DNA of 64,000 nt from Bradyrhizobium diazoefficiens (GCF_016599855.1 NZ_CP067041.1:6912501-6976500), one strand, 5' to 3'. Counted from the first letter of the stretch, positions 42,777-52,647 are shown. Translations and numbers: made by a program. Notes: a model not told the origin generated them from the sequence alone.

Positions 42777-45235
42777 GGCGCGCGCTGTGGGTGCTCGCGG
42801 TGTTGCTCAGCCATTGGCGGCGCCACAGGATGCAGTTCGCGACGCTGCTGATCGGGCTGATCGCGGCGACCGCGCTGTGGAGCGGGGTGCAGGCGATCAA
42901 CCAGCAGGCTCGGAGCGCCTATGACCGTGCGGCGGCGACCTTTGGCGGCGTCCGCACGGCGACATTGGTCGCGCCCAATGCGGCGACGTTCCCGCAAGAC
43001 CTCTTCGTCAAACTCCGCCGCGCGGGATGGCCGGTGTCGCCAGTGCTCGAAGGCCGGGTGCAGACCAACGGGCGTTCGATGCGGCTGCTCGGCATCGAGC
43101 CGGTGACGCTGCCGGTTGACGTCGGCAATGCGCCGCGCCTTGGGGCTGCGGATCTCAGCAGTTTCATCGCGGCGCCCGGCCAGACGCTGGTGGCGCGGGA
43201 GACGCTGAGCGATTTGCAGGAGCCGGAGGGCGCGAGCCCGTCGATCAGCAGCGGTGCAAAGCTGCCGCCGCTGCACGTGCAGCCGCAGCTCGTGCCCGAC
43301 GTGCTGGTGGTCGATATCGGTGTGGCGCAGCTTCTGCTGAACAGGCCGAATCAAGTCTCGCGCCTGCTGATCGGCAAGGCGAAGGGCAAGCCCGCGCCGC
43401 TGCAAAGCGTCGTTGGCGATCAGTTGCAGCGGGTCGAGCCCACCGCTGAGACCGAGCTGGAACGGCTCACCGACAGCTTCCACCTCAACCTCACCGCGTT
43501 CGGCCTGCTGTCGTTCTTCGTCGGCCTGTTCATCGTCAACTCGGCCATCGGCCTAGCCTTCGAGCAGCGGCTGCCGATGCTGCGGACCTTGCGGGCCTGC
43601 GGCGCCTCGGCGCGGCTCGTCAACAGCGTGCTGGTGGTCGAGCTGGTGGCTTTGGCGCTGGTCGCCGGCCTGATCGGGCTCGTCTGCGGCTATGTCATCG
43701 CGGCCGCGCTACTGCCCGACGTTGCCGCGTCGCTGCGTGGGCTCTATGGCGCGCAGATTCCGGGGCAGCTCACGCTAAGACCCGAGTGGTGGCTCGCCGG
43801 CATCGGCATCAGCGTCGCCGGTGCGATGGTGGCGGCCGCAACCAGCCTGATCAAGGCGATCAGGATGCCGGTGCTGGCGACCGCCCAACCACAGGCCTGG
43901 CAGCAGCGGCAGCGCCGCTGGCTGATCCTGCAAAGCGTTGCAGCCTGCGCCGTATTCGCGGTCGCGCTGCTGCTGCTTCACTACGGGCAATCCCTGATCG
44001 CGGGATTTGGCCTGCTGGCCGCGCTGATGCTCGGCGCGGCGCTGATCCTACCGGCCTTCCTCGAGATACTCCTGCTTGCCGGCCAGCGCTTTGCGCGCGG
44101 GCCGCTGGCGCTGTGGTTCTGGGCCGACAGCCGCCAGCAGCTCTCCGGATTGTCGCTGGCGCTGATGGCGCTGCTGCTCGCGCTCGCCGTCAACGTCGGC
44201 GTTTCCACCATGGTGGAAACCTTCAGCCGCACCTTCGTCGGCTGGCTCGACGGGCGGCTGGCGGCCGACGTCTACATCAGCGCCTCCGACAATGCGCAAG
44301 CGATTGCGATCCGAAACTGGCTGAAGGAGCGCAGCGAGGTTCAGGCAATCCTGTCGGGCGGGCGCGCAGAGACACAGGTGCAGGGCCAGCCCGTGGAATT
44401 GCTCGGCCTGCCCGACCACGCGCTCTATCGCGAGCGCTGGCCGCTGCTGGAAACCGCGCCGCGCGCCTGGACCCAGCTGGTGCCGGGAAACGCCGCCTTC
44501 ATCAGCGAGCAATTGAGCCGCCGCCTGAACGTCCGAGTGGGTGATGTCATCGACGTGCCGGCGCCGGGCGGGACCTGGGAGCTCGACATTGTCGGCATCT
44601 ATGCCGATTACGGCAATCCCAAAGGACAGCTGGCGGTGAATGTCGCGGCGCTGATCCGGCAGTTTCCGCAGACTCCGCAGACACGGATCGGGCTGATCGT
44701 TCCGCGCGACAAAATCCCCGGCTTGATTGCATCGTTGCAGAAGCAGTTTGCGCTCGACGACCGCAGCGTCGCCGACCAGGCGACGGTGAAGGCGGAGTCG
44801 ATACGCATCTTCAATCGCACCTTTGCGGTGACGTCGGCGCTCAATGCCTTCACGCTCGGCGTCGCCGGCGTTGCGCTGTTAACGAGCCTTTTGACGCTGG
44901 CGAATTCGCGCCTGCCGCAGCTCGCGCCGCTCTGGGCGATCGGCATCACCCGGCCGCGCCTTGCCGCGATCGAATTGACCAAGACACTGTCGGTCGCACT
45001 GTTCACGTCGCTCTTGGCCGTACCGCTCGGGCTTTTGGTGGCGTGGTGCCTGATCGCGATCGTGAACGTGAAGGCGTTCGGCTGGCGGTTGCCGTTCCAT
45101 GTGTTTCCGCTGCAACTGGTCGAGCTGGTCGCGGTTGCGCTGATCGCTTCGCTGCTCGCCGCGCTGCTGCCGGTCTTGCGGTTGGCGCGGATGCAGCCGG
45201 CAAGCCTCGTCAAGGTGTTTGCAAATGAGCGCTAA
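42773..45235 (+). CDS. FtsX-like ABC transporter permease (two FtsX domains)
   Basis: An 820-residue membrane protein with an N-terminal helix (FATLLIGLIAATALWSGVQA), a periplasmic MacB-like segment, and two FtsX cores, near residues 235-365 (LSFFVGLFIVNSAIGLAFEQ, LPMLRTLRACGASARLVN) and 690-815 (FTLGVAGVALLTSLLTLANS, LAPLWAIGITRPRLAAIELT). A central set of helices lies between them. The topology is that of exporter-type permeases handling lipids, lipoproteins or hydrophobic compounds from the inner membrane. ATGA overlap with the ATPase gene; its stop overlaps the start of the lipocalin-like gene, making a tight three-gene operon. Confidence 0.88.
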   Translation: MRRALWVLAVLLSHWRRHRMQFATLLIGLIAATALWSGVQAINQQARSAYDRAAATFGGVRTATLVAPNAATFPQDLFVKLRRAGWPVSPVLEGRVQTNGRSMRLLGIEPVTLPVDVGNAPRLGAADLSSFIAAPGQTLVARETLSDLQEPEGASPSISSGAKLPPLHVQPQLVPDVLVVDIGVAQLLLNRPNQVSRLLIGKAKGKPAPLQSVVGDQLQRVEPTAETELERLTDSFHLNLTAFGLLSFFVGLFIVNSAIGLAFEQRLPMLRTLRACGASARLVNSVLVVELVALALVAGLIGLVCGYVIAAALLPDVAASLRGLYGAQIPGQLTLRPEWWLAGIGISVAGAMVAAATSLIKAIRMPVLATAQPQAWQQRQRRWLILQSVAACAVFAVALLLLHYGQSLIAGFGLLAALMLGAALILPAFLEILLLAGQRFARGPLALWFWADSRQQLSGLSLALMALLLALAVNVGVSTMVETFSRTFVGWLDGRLAADVYISASDNAQAIAIRNWLKERSEVQAILSGGRAETQVQGQPVELLGLPDHALYRERWPLLETAPRAWTQLVPGNAAFISEQLSRRLNVRVGDVIDVPAPGGTWELDIVGIYADYGNPKGQLAVNVAALIRQFPQTPQTRIGLIVPRDKIPGLIASLQKQFALDDRSVADQATVKAESIRIFNRTFAVTSALNAFTLGVAGVALLTSLLTLANSRLPQLAPLWAIGITRPRLAAIELTKTLSVALFTSLLAVPLGLLVAWCLIAIVNVKAFGWRLPFHVFPLQLVELVAVALIASLLAALLPVLRLARMQPASLVKVFANER

Positions 45236-46307
45236 GAAACTCTCGCGTCGCGCTTTTGCCGGCGGCATCGCCGCGCTCGCGGCTGCCCGCCGCGTCGGCG
45301 CGCAAGGCTATGCCGGGCTCGGCGAGACCGCCGACGGCTTTGCGAAGGTCAAGCCGGGAAAAGCATTCGCCTTTCCGGACGATCATGGACCGCATCCTGA
45401 TTTCCGTATCGAGTGGTGGTATCTCACCGCGAATCTCGTCGACGGCAGTGGTGCTCCTTACGGGCTGCAATGGACGCTGTTCCGTCAGGCGACACGGCCG
45501 GGGCCGCAAGGCGAACGCTGGGCCAATCAGCAGATCTGGATGGCGCACGCTGCGGTGACGCGCGCCGACACCCACCGCTTCAACGAACGGTTTTCGCGCG
45601 GCGGCGTCGGTCAGGCCGGCGTCGAGGCGAAGCCGTTCGCGGCCTGGATTGACGATTGGGAGATGAAAGGTGCTGAACGCACGGACGATCGCACCCTGTC
45701 ACCGGTGACGCTGAAAGCCTCAAGCACCGATTTTAGCTACACGCTGACGCTGGAGGCCGATCGTCCGGTCGTGTTGCAGGGCGACGGCGGTTACAGCCGC
45801 AAGTCCGAACGCGGACAGGCGTCCTACTATTACAGCCAGCCGTTCTACCGCGCGCGCGGCTCGCTCACGATCGACAACAAGTCGGTTGATGTCTCGGGCC
45901 AGGCCTGGATGGACCGCGAATGGAGCAGCCAGCCGCTCGACACCGACCAGACCGGCTGGGACTGGCTATCACTTCACCTCGCCTCCGGCGACAAGCTGAT
46001 GCTGTACCGGCTGCGCCAGAAGGACGGCAAGGACTATCCATTCGGCAACTGGATCAGCGCTAGCGGCGACACGCGGATGATTGCGGGCGCCGATATCCAG
46101 ATGAGTCCGAAGGCGACGACCGAGATCGCGGGGCGTAAGCTGCCGGTGGAATGGCAGATCGCGGTCCCGTCGCGATCCTTCTCGATTTCCTGCAAGCCGC
46201 TCAATCCAAAGGCCTGGATGGGGACCGGCTTCTCCTATTGGGAGGGGCCGATCAGCTTTGTCGGCACGCATGACGGCGTTGGCTATCTCGAGCTGACCGG
46301 GTATTGA
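45225..46307 (+). CDS. Lipocalin-like AttH/CrtC-family exported protein
   Basis: A 360-residue protein with a twin-arginine-like signal (KKLSRRAFAGGIAALAAARR) and the paired-lipocalin fold of the AttH/CrtC family: FPDDHGPHPDFRIEWWYLTA, GLQWTLFRQATRPG and VSGQAWMDREWSSQPLDTDQ followed by TGWDWLSLHL, then a second barrel. CrtC relatives hydrate carotenoids, while AttH proteins accompany ABC permeases of the LolD/FtsX kind. The start ATG (45225) overlaps the permease stop, so it very likely works with that transporter, perhaps binding its hydrophobic substrate. No carotenoid genes are near. Confidence 0.87.
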   Translation: MSAKKLSRRAFAGGIAALAAARRVGAQGYAGLGETADGFAKVKPGKAFAFPDDHGPHPDFRIEWWYLTANLVDGSGAPYGLQWTLFRQATRPGPQGERWANQQIWMAHAAVTRADTHRFNERFSRGGVGQAGVEAKPFAAWIDDWEMKGAERTDDRTLSPVTLKASSTDFSYTLTLEADRPVVLQGDGGYSRKSERGQASYYYSQPFYRARGSLTIDNKSVDVSGQAWMDREWSSQPLDTDQTGWDWLSLHLASGDKLMLYRLRQKDGKDYPFGNWISASGDTRMIAGADIQMSPKATTEIAGRKLPVEWQIAVPSRSFSISCKPLNPKAWMGTGFSYWEGPISFVGTHDGVGYLELTGY

Positions 46308-46333
46308 GCTGCATCCGATTGCTGGAGGCTTCG

Positions 46334-46720
46334 ATGTACCATCTGACCGCGCTCGTCACACTGCTCGCCATCCTGTTTTTCTTCTTCACCAGCACCAATG
46401 TCTCGCGATCGCGGACGAAGACCGGCGTCAAGGTGCCGGCGATGTCGGGCCATCCGGATTTCGAGCGCGCCTTCCGCATCCAGATGAACACGCTGGAATG
46501 GATGCCGATCTTCTTGCCGTCGCTATGGCTGTTTGCGATTTATATTAGCGATGTCGGAGCGGCAGCAATCGGAGCGGTCTGGATCGTCGGCCGCATCGTC
46601 TATTTCATCGGCTATTCGCAGGCCGCCGCCAAGCGCGGGCCGGGCTTTGCGATCCAGGCCATCGCCGCGATTGCGCTGTGGGCGGGGGCGCTGGGGGCGG
46701 TGGTGTTAAGGTTGGTGTGA
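46334..46720 (+). CDS. MAPEG family membrane protein
   Basis: A 128-residue membrane protein with four hydrophobic helices. Helix 1 is LTALVTLLAILFFFFTSTNV; the family signature region is DFERAFRIQMNTLEWMPIFL, containing the Arg-x-x-x-Asn-x-x-E glutathione-contact pattern. MAPEG proteins act on glutathione conjugates and eicosanoids in eukaryotes; bacterial functions are mostly unknown. GGAGG precedes the ATG at 46334, 26 bases after the lipocalin-like gene, so it may be the last gene of that operon. Confidence 0.87.
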   Translation: MYHLTALVTLLAILFFFFTSTNVSRSRTKTGVKVPAMSGHPDFERAFRIQMNTLEWMPIFLPSLWLFAIYISDVGAAAIGAVWIVGRIVYFIGYSQAAAKRGPGFAIQAIAAIALWAGALGAVVLRLV

Positions 46721-46749
46721 CCAGACGAGCCGCTCCTGCACGCTCCGGT

Positions 46750-46869
46750 GTCGTCCTGGCGAAGGCCAGGACCCATAACCACAGGCGTGGTTATGGGCAC
46801 GATGATGGCTCCGACCTGCCGCAACAATTAGCTATCGGGGTAATAGGTCCTGGCTTTCGCCAGGACGAC
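46750..46869. repeat. Repeat family C copy
   Basis: GTCGTCCTGGCGAAGGCCAG, GACCCATAACCACAGG on the left; GGTAATAGGTCCTGGC and TTTCGCCAGGACGAC on the right form paired arms (GTCGTCCTGGCGAA / TTCGCCAGGACGAC). The central ACTCC...CTTCGCC part is shortened compared with other copies. Confidence 0.82.
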
Positions 46870-46874
46870 AAAAA

Positions 46875-48065
46875 TCACTTCGTCAGCGGGCAGCCACTGT
46901 CCTTCGCTGTGAAGAAGGCCTGGTCGCCGGGGACCACCGCGAGCTGCTTGTAATAGTCCCACGGCTTCTTCGATTCCGAGGGCTTCTTGACCTCGAACAG
47001 ATACATGTCGTGGACCATGCGGCCGTTCTCGAGCACTTTGCCTTTGGCGAAGGCGTCGTCGACCGGCAGCTCCTTCAGTTTCTTGGCGACCGCTTCGGTA
47101 TCCTTGGTGCCCGCGGCCTTCACTGCCTTCAGATAGCTCAGCGTCGCCGAATAGGTGCCGGCGTGGATCATGCTCGGCATCCTCCCGGTGCGCTTGAAGA
47201 AGCGCTCGGAGAAGGCGCGCGTCGTGTCGTCATGGTCCCAATAGAATCCTTCGGTCAGCACCAGGCCTTGCGCCGCCTGCAAGCCGAGACCGTGAACTTC
47301 GGCAAGCGTCATCAAGAGGCCAGCGAGCTTCTGGCCGCCCTGGACGATACCGAATTCGGCCGCCTGCTTGATCGAGTTGGTGGTGTCTTGCCCGGCGTTA
47401 GCGAGGCCGACGATCTTCGCCTTCGAGCTCTGCGCCTGGAGCAGGAAGGAGGAGAAGTCCGAGGAGTTGAGGGGTACGCGGACCGAGCCCAGCACCTTGC
47501 CGCCATTGTGGGTGACGATCTCGCTGGTGTCCTTCTCCAGCGCGTAGCCGAAGGCATAGTCGGCGGTGAGGAAGAACCAGCTGTCGCCGCCGGCCTTGGT
47601 CAGGGCACCGCCGGTGCCGACCGCGAGCGCGTGGGTGTCGAACGCCCAGTGGAAGCCATAGGGCGAGCACGCCGAACCGGTGATGCTCGAACTGGCGGCG
47701 CCGACCACGATGTCGATCTTCTTCTTTTCCTTGGACAGGTCCTGCACGGCGAGCGCCACCGACGAGGTCGTCAGCTCCGTGATCATGTCGACATTGTCGG
47801 CATCGTACCAGCGCCGCGCGATGGAGGTGGCGAGATCGGGCTTGTTCTGGTGATCGGCGGTGACCATCTCGATCTTCTGACCGAGCACTTCGCCGCCGAA
47901 ATCCTCGATCGCCATCTTGGCGGCTTCAACGGAGTACTTGCCGCCGTAATCGGCATAGACGCCGGACTGATCGTTGAGGATGCCGATCTTGACGCCTTGC
48001 GCGGAGGCCGGCGCGGCCAGCATCAAAGCCGACGTTGCGACAGCGGCCAAAAGTACTGATTTCAT
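46875..48065 (-). CDS. Branched-chain amino acid-type ABC substrate-binding protein
   Basis: A 396-residue periplasmic binding protein (family 6, LivK-like) with a signal peptide (SVLLAAVATSALMLAAPASA) and GVKIGILNDQSGVYADYGGK, followed by ADHQNKPDLATSIARRW. The C-terminal sequence CPL after SG is unusual for LivK but common in urea/amide or aromatic-type relatives of this subfamily. No Liv permease or ATPase genes are close, so it is an orphan. The start is well defined at 48065 with GGGAGATAAC before it. Confidence 0.9.
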   Translation of the reverse strand: MKSVLLAAVATSALMLAAPASAQGVKIGILNDQSGVYADYGGKYSVEAAKMAIEDFGGEVLGQKIEMVTADHQNKPDLATSIARRWYDADNVDMITELTTSSVALAVQDLSKEKKKIDIVVGAASSSITGSACSPYGFHWAFDTHALAVGTGGALTKAGGDSWFFLTADYAFGYALEKDTSEIVTHNGGKVLGSVRVPLNSSDFSSFLLQAQSSKAKIVGLANAGQDTTNSIKQAAEFGIVQGGQKLAGLLMTLAEVHGLGLQAAQGLVLTEGFYWDHDDTTRAFSERFFKRTGRMPSMIHAGTYSATLSYLKAVKAAGTKDTEAVAKKLKELPVDDAFAKGKVLENGRMVHDMYLFEVKKPSESKKPWDYYKQLAVVPGDQAFFTAKDSGCPLTK

Positions 48066-48186
48066 CTGTTATCTCCCAGCAGTGTTCTGTTTTGAAATCG
48101 CGCGGAGTGTAATGAAGAACGACGCGCGTGCCCATCGATTTTGCGTAGGTTGTTTGGTAGGGACGCGGCGCATATCAAAAAATGGT

Positions 48187-48233
48187 GTCGTCCCGGCCCC
48201 CCGTGCGCAATTGCGCACCAGCCCGGGACGACA
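48187..48233. repeat. Repeat family C, minimal copy
   Basis: GTCGTCCCGGCCCCCCGTGC, GCAATTGCGCACCA, GCCCGGGACGAC: only the outer arms around TGCGCAATTGCGCA. It equals the right part of the copy at 37449-37609 with both GTCGTCCCGG/CCGGGACGAC ends retained, showing that the element can exist as a small hairpin. Confidence 0.7.
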
Positions 48234-48271
48234 CTGACAATGTGGATATACCGATGGCCACGGAGACAGCC

Positions 48272-51200
48272 CTAAGCCGCCACCTCCACCTTCTTCTTGT
48301 CCCGCCGACCTTCCGCCAGGTTCCGCACCACCACATAGAAGATCGGCGTAAACAGCAGCCCGAACAGCGTGACGCCGATCATGCCGAAGAACACGGCGAC
48401 GCCGACGGCCTGACGCATCTCCGAGCCAGAGCCGCTTGAAATCACCAGCGGCAGCACGCCGAGGATGAAGGCGAAGGACGTCATCAGTATAGGCCGCAGG
48501 CGCAGGCGGCAGGCCTCGATCACAGCCTCCAGCCGTGGCTTGCCTTCGTTCTCGATGTCGCGCGCGAACTCGACAATCAGGATTGCATTTTTCGCCGCCA
48601 ATCCCACCAGCACGACGAAGCCGATCTGGGTCAGGATGTTGACGTCCTGGCCCATGATGCGCACGCCGATCGTGGCGGCGAGCAGGCACATCGGCACGAT
48701 CAGGATTACCGCGAACGGCAGGGTCCAGCTGCCATATTGCGCGGCGAGCACGAGATAGACGAACAGCACGCAGATCGGGAACACGTAGAGGCCGGCATTG
48801 CCGCCGTTGATCTGCTGATAGGACAGATCCGTCCATTCGAAGCTGAAGCCGCTCGGCAGGGTGCCGTCGGCGAGCTTCTTGATGGTGTTGAGCGCGGTGG
48901 TCGAGCTTACGCCCGCTGCCGGCTCTCCCTGGAGCTCGGACGCCGCATAGAGATTGTAGCGCGCGACGCGGTCAGGCCCCGAGACATCCCTGAAGTCGAC
49001 CACGCTGCCGAGCATCACCATGTCGCCGGCGGCATTGCGCGTGCGCAGGCGCGCGAGGTCGCTCGGCTCTTTGCGGAACGGGAAATCGGCCTGCGCGGTG
49101 ACGTGATAGGTGCGGCCGAACAGGTTGAAGTCGTTGACATAGGTCGATCCGAAATAGGTCTGGATCGTGTCGTTGATGTTGGCGATGGGCACGCCGAGCT
49201 TCTGCGCCTTGGTGCGGTCGATATCGACGAACAGCTGCGGCGTGTTGGCCGAGAACGGCGAGAACACCGAGGTGAGGTTCGGCGATTTGCGCGCGGCGGC
49301 GACGAGCTCGTCGGTCGCCGATGCGAGCAGCTCCGGCCCGCGGCCCTGCCGGTCCTGGATGCGGATGGTGAAGCCGCCGCCGGTACCGATGCCGGGCACG
49401 GCCGGCGGCGGAATGACGATGATGAAGGCGCCCTGGATCGCGGCGAGGCGCTTGCGCAGCTCGGCGGTGATGGCGTTGGCTGTCAGCCCCTTCTTCAGCC
49501 GCACTTCGGGCTCATCGAATACCGGAAACAGCGCGGCCGCATTGCCGGCCTGGGTGCGCGTGGCGCCGGAGAAGCCGGCGAAGGCCGCAACGCGGATGAT
49601 ACCCGGCGTATCCAGCGAGATCCGCTCGATCTCACGCACGATTTCAGTCGTGCGCGCCAGCGACGCCGCACCCGGCAATTGCACCGATATGATGACGTAG
49701 CCGCGGTCCTGCGCCGGAATGAAGCCTTGCGGCGTGGTCCCGATCAGCCAGCCGGCGCTGCCGATCAGGACGACGTAGACCAGCAGCATCAGCACCGAGT
49801 GCCGGATCACGAAATTGGCGACACCGGCATAACCATGCGCCAGCCGGTCGAACACGCGGTTAAAGGCGCCGGTGAAGGCGTTCCAGCCGCGCGCGAGCAG
49901 ATTCCAGGCGGCGGGCGGCCGCTTCTCTTCATGGGGGATGAGGATCTGCGAGGCCAGCGCCGGCGACAGCGTCAGCGAGCAGAAGCAGGAGATCGCGGTC
50001 GCGACCGCGATGGTGACGGCGAATTGTTGGAAAAACTGGCCGGATATGCCGCCCAGGAACGCCGTCGGCACGAACACTGCGCACAGCACCAGTGCAATCG
50101 AGACCAGCGCGCCGCCGACCTCTTCCATGGTCTTCAGCGCCGCGTCGCGCCGGCTCAAGCCGTGCTCGAGATGCCGCTCGACATTCTCGACGACGACGAT
50201 GGCGTCGTCGACCACGATGCCGACAGCGAGCACAAGGCCGAACAAAGTGAGATTGTTGATCGAGAAACCGAGCGCCGCCATCACCGCAAACGTACCGACG
50301 AGGGAGACCGGGATCGCGATGATCGGGATGATCGCGGGCCGCCAGCCCTGCAAAAATACCAGTACGACCACGACCACGAGCAGCATGGCCTCGTAGATGG
50401 TCTTGATCAGCTCGTGGACGGACTGCGCGATGAACTCGGTCGGGTTGTAGCCGATATTGTAGTCCAGCCCCTTCGGAAATCTCTCCTTGAGCTTCGTCAT
50501 GGTGTCGGAGATATGTTTTGCCGTCGCAAGCGCGTTCGATCCCGGCCGCTGCGTCACCAGCATGGCGACCGCAGATTTGCGCAGCAAGAAGCTGTTGGTG
50601 CTGTAGGCCAACGCACCGAGCTCGATGCGGGCGACATCGCGCAGGCGCACCGTACGCCCGTCCGGACCGGCCTTGATCAGGATATCCTCAAACTGCTTCT
50701 GGTCTTTCAACCGTCCCGTGAAAACCAGGTTCGGCTGAAAGGCGCGGTCGGCAATCGGCGGCTCGGCGATCTGGCCGCCTGCGATCTGCACGTTCTGGGC
50801 GCGGATCGCGGCCAGCACCTCGGTCGAGGTCAGGCCGAGATTGGCGATACGATCAGGGTCGAGCCACAGCCGCATCGAATAATCGCGCGCGCCAAAGATC
50901 TGGATATCGCCGACGCCGTCGATGCGCAGCAGCTGGTCGCGGACCTGGAGCAGCGCATAGTTGGAGATGTAGAGCTGGTCGAATGTGTCGTCCGGCGAGA
51001 GCATGAACACGACCATCAGGATGTCGGGCGAGTTCTTGCGAGTGACGACGCCGTTGCGCTGCACCTCGTCCGGCAGCTGCGGCTGTGCGATCGCGACGCG
51101 GTTCTGCACCAGCACCTGCGCCTTGTCGAGGTCCGTCCCCAGCTTGAAGGTGACGGTGATGGTGAGCTGGCCGTTCGAAGTCGCCTGGCTGTAGAGATAC

Positions 51201-51433
51201 AGCATGTCCTCGACGCCGTTGATCTGCTGCTCGATCGGAGCAGCGACGGTGTCGGACACGGTCTGCGCCGAGGCGCCCGGATATTGCGTGGTGACGACGA
51301 CGGTCGGCGGCACCACTTGCGGGTATTCGGAGATCGGTAGCGTCTGGTAGGCGAGCGTACCGACGATCAGGAGCACGATCGACAGCACCATCGCGAGGAT
51401 GGGCTGATTGATGGAGAGGCGGCCAAGATTCAT
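48272..51433 (-). CDS. RND efflux transporter permease (HAE1 family)
   Basis: A 1053-residue inner-membrane pump of the AcrB/MexB type driven by proton flow. It starts MNLGRLSINQPILAMVLSIV; the first porter half has PISEYPQVVPPTVVVTTQYP, and transmembrane helix 4 contains the proton-relay Asp pair in VGIVVDDAIVVVENVER. The second half repeats the layout (VLLVYVVLIGSAGWLIGTTP, then GLAAKNAILIVEFARD with the conserved Lys). Length is normal. Its ATG overlaps the stop of the adaptor gene. No outer-membrane TolC-type gene is next to it. Substrates cannot be deduced. Confidence 0.96.
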   Translation of the reverse strand: MNLGRLSINQPILAMVLSIVLLIVGTLAYQTLPISEYPQVVPPTVVVTTQYPGASAQTVSDTVAAPIEQQINGVEDMLYLYSQATSNGQLTITVTFKLGTDLDKAQVLVQNRVAIAQPQLPDEVQRNGVVTRKNSPDILMVVFMLSPDDTFDQLYISNYALLQVRDQLLRIDGVGDIQIFGARDYSMRLWLDPDRIANLGLTSTEVLAAIRAQNVQIAGGQIAEPPIADRAFQPNLVFTGRLKDQKQFEDILIKAGPDGRTVRLRDVARIELGALAYSTNSFLLRKSAVAMLVTQRPGSNALATAKHISDTMTKLKERFPKGLDYNIGYNPTEFIAQSVHELIKTIYEAMLLVVVVVLVFLQGWRPAIIPIIAIPVSLVGTFAVMAALGFSINNLTLFGLVLAVGIVVDDAIVVVENVERHLEHGLSRRDAALKTMEEVGGALVSIALVLCAVFVPTAFLGGISGQFFQQFAVTIAVATAISCFCSLTLSPALASQILIPHEEKRPPAAWNLLARGWNAFTGAFNRVFDRLAHGYAGVANFVIRHSVLMLLVYVVLIGSAGWLIGTTPQGFIPAQDRGYVIISVQLPGAASLARTTEIVREIERISLDTPGIIRVAAFAGFSGATRTQAGNAAALFPVFDEPEVRLKKGLTANAITAELRKRLAAIQGAFIIVIPPPAVPGIGTGGGFTIRIQDRQGRGPELLASATDELVAAARKSPNLTSVFSPFSANTPQLFVDIDRTKAQKLGVPIANINDTIQTYFGSTYVNDFNLFGRTYHVTAQADFPFRKEPSDLARLRTRNAAGDMVMLGSVVDFRDVSGPDRVARYNLYAASELQGEPAAGVSSTTALNTIKKLADGTLPSGFSFEWTDLSYQQINGGNAGLYVFPICVLFVYLVLAAQYGSWTLPFAVILIVPMCLLAATIGVRIMGQDVNILTQIGFVVLVGLAAKNAILIVEFARDIENEGKPRLEAVIEACRLRLRPILMTSFAFILGVLPLVISSGSGSEMRQAVGVAVFFGMIGVTLFGLLFTPIFYVVVRNLAEGRRDKKKVEVAA

Positions 51434-52647
51434 GACTTGTCACCAGCCTTGCCACCGGCCGGCGCTTGAGCGGTCTGCGGGGTGACCTTGGCGCCGACGC
51501 GGGCGCGCTGAATGCCGTTGACGATGACGCGGTCCTCGGCCTTCAGCCCTTCGCGGATCACGCGCAGGCCATCGTCGAGCGGTCCGAGAACCACGGGGCG
51601 CGCTTCCACGGTGTCGTCGGGCTTCACCACAAAAACGATCTTGCGCGACTGGTCGGTCGCGACCGCGACGTCCGGGATCAGCAGCGCCTCGTAAGGCGCG
51701 CTGCCGATCAGGCGAACGCGACCGAACTGGCCGGGCAGGATCGAGAGATCAGTGTTCTTGACCACGGCGCGGCTACGCAGCGTGCCTGTGGAGACATCGA
51801 GACGGTTGTCGAGGAAGTTGATGGCGCCGTCATGCGACGGCTTGGTTTCACCTGCCAGCGCCACCTGCACGGGATTCGCGGTGTCGCGAGAGCTCGGACG
51901 CTTACCCTCGAACCAGAGCTTGCTGTATTTGATGAAGGTCGTCTCATCCATATCGAAATAGACGTAGATCGGATCGAGCGTCACGATCGAGGTCAGCAAG
52001 GTCGAGGACCCATTGTCGCTGCCCTGCACCAGATTGCCGGGGCTCACGAGATGGCGGCTGACGCGGCCGGTAATCGGCGCGGTCACATGGGTGAACTCGA
52101 TGTTGAGCTGGGCCGCCTTCAGCGCGCCTTCAGCCTGGGTCTCAGCGGCATGCGCGGCCTGCAAGGCCTGGCGGCGCTGGTCGACGACCTGCTCGGAGAC
52201 CGCATTGGTCTGGACCAGGTTCAGACCGCGGTCGAGCTCGCGCTTGGCGAGCTCCACCTTGGCTCGGGCGTCGGAGAGCTGGCCGTCGGCCTGCTCGGCC
52301 ACCGCCTCGAACGGGCGCGGGTCGATCACATAGAGCAAATCGCCCTGATGCACGATCGCGCCGTCCTGGAACTCGACCGAGTTGACGAAGCCGCCGACGC
52401 GCGGGCGCACCTGCACCTCTTCCACCGCCTCGAACCGGCCGGTGTACTCGTCCCAATCGGTGACGGTGCGCTTGACCGGCTGGGCGACAGTCACCGACGG
52501 AGGCGGTGGCGCCGCCGCCTGCGAGGCCGGCTGTCCGCAACCGGTGAGTGCGAACGCGGCTACGAGAAGCCCGGCTATCGCGTAAGGCCCGGGCTGAACG
52601 AAATCGTGCGTTTTGACAGATTGCTCGCTTCCGTCCGGTCCAGTCAT
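51430..52647 (-). CDS. RND efflux periplasmic adaptor (membrane fusion lipoprotein)
   Basis: A 405-residue protein with a lipoprotein signal (AIAGLLVAAFALTGCGQPAS; lipobox LTGC), so it is anchored in the inner membrane. Adaptor domains follow: lipoyl/barrel region VTDWDEYTGRFEAVEEVQVR and GGFVNSVEFQDGAIVHQGDL, a helical hairpin (ARAKVELAKRELDRGLNLVQ) and the beta-barrel IPDVAVATDQSRKIVFV. It links the RND pump to an outer-membrane channel. The ATG at 52647 with GAGGACCTGGG upstream is chosen; the longer frame upstream reads through the promoter region. Stop/start overlap with the pump gene. Confidence 0.94.
   Translation of the reverse strand: MTGPDGSEQSVKTHDFVQPGPYAIAGLLVAAFALTGCGQPASQAAAPPPPSVTVAQPVKRTVTDWDEYTGRFEAVEEVQVRPRVGGFVNSVEFQDGAIVHQGDLLYVIDPRPFEAVAEQADGQLSDARAKVELAKRELDRGLNLVQTNAVSEQVVDQRRQALQAAHAAETQAEGALKAAQLNIEFTHVTAPITGRVSRHLVSPGNLVQGSDNGSSTLLTSIVTLDPIYVYFDMDETTFIKYSKLWFEGKRPSSRDTANPVQVALAGETKPSHDGAINFLDNRLDVSTGTLRSRAVVKNTDLSILPGQFGRVRLIGSAPYEALLIPDVAVATDQSRKIVFVVKPDDTVEARPVVLGPLDDGLRVIREGLKAEDRVIVNGIQRARVGAKVTPQTAQAPAGGKAGDKS

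Noticed and set aside
48737..51340. Very long plus-strand open frame (867 codons) opposite the RND pump gene
   Set aside because: It is the antisense shadow of a clear RND permease; composition is Arg/Gly/Asp/His-rich with no domain, produced by high-GC codon bias.
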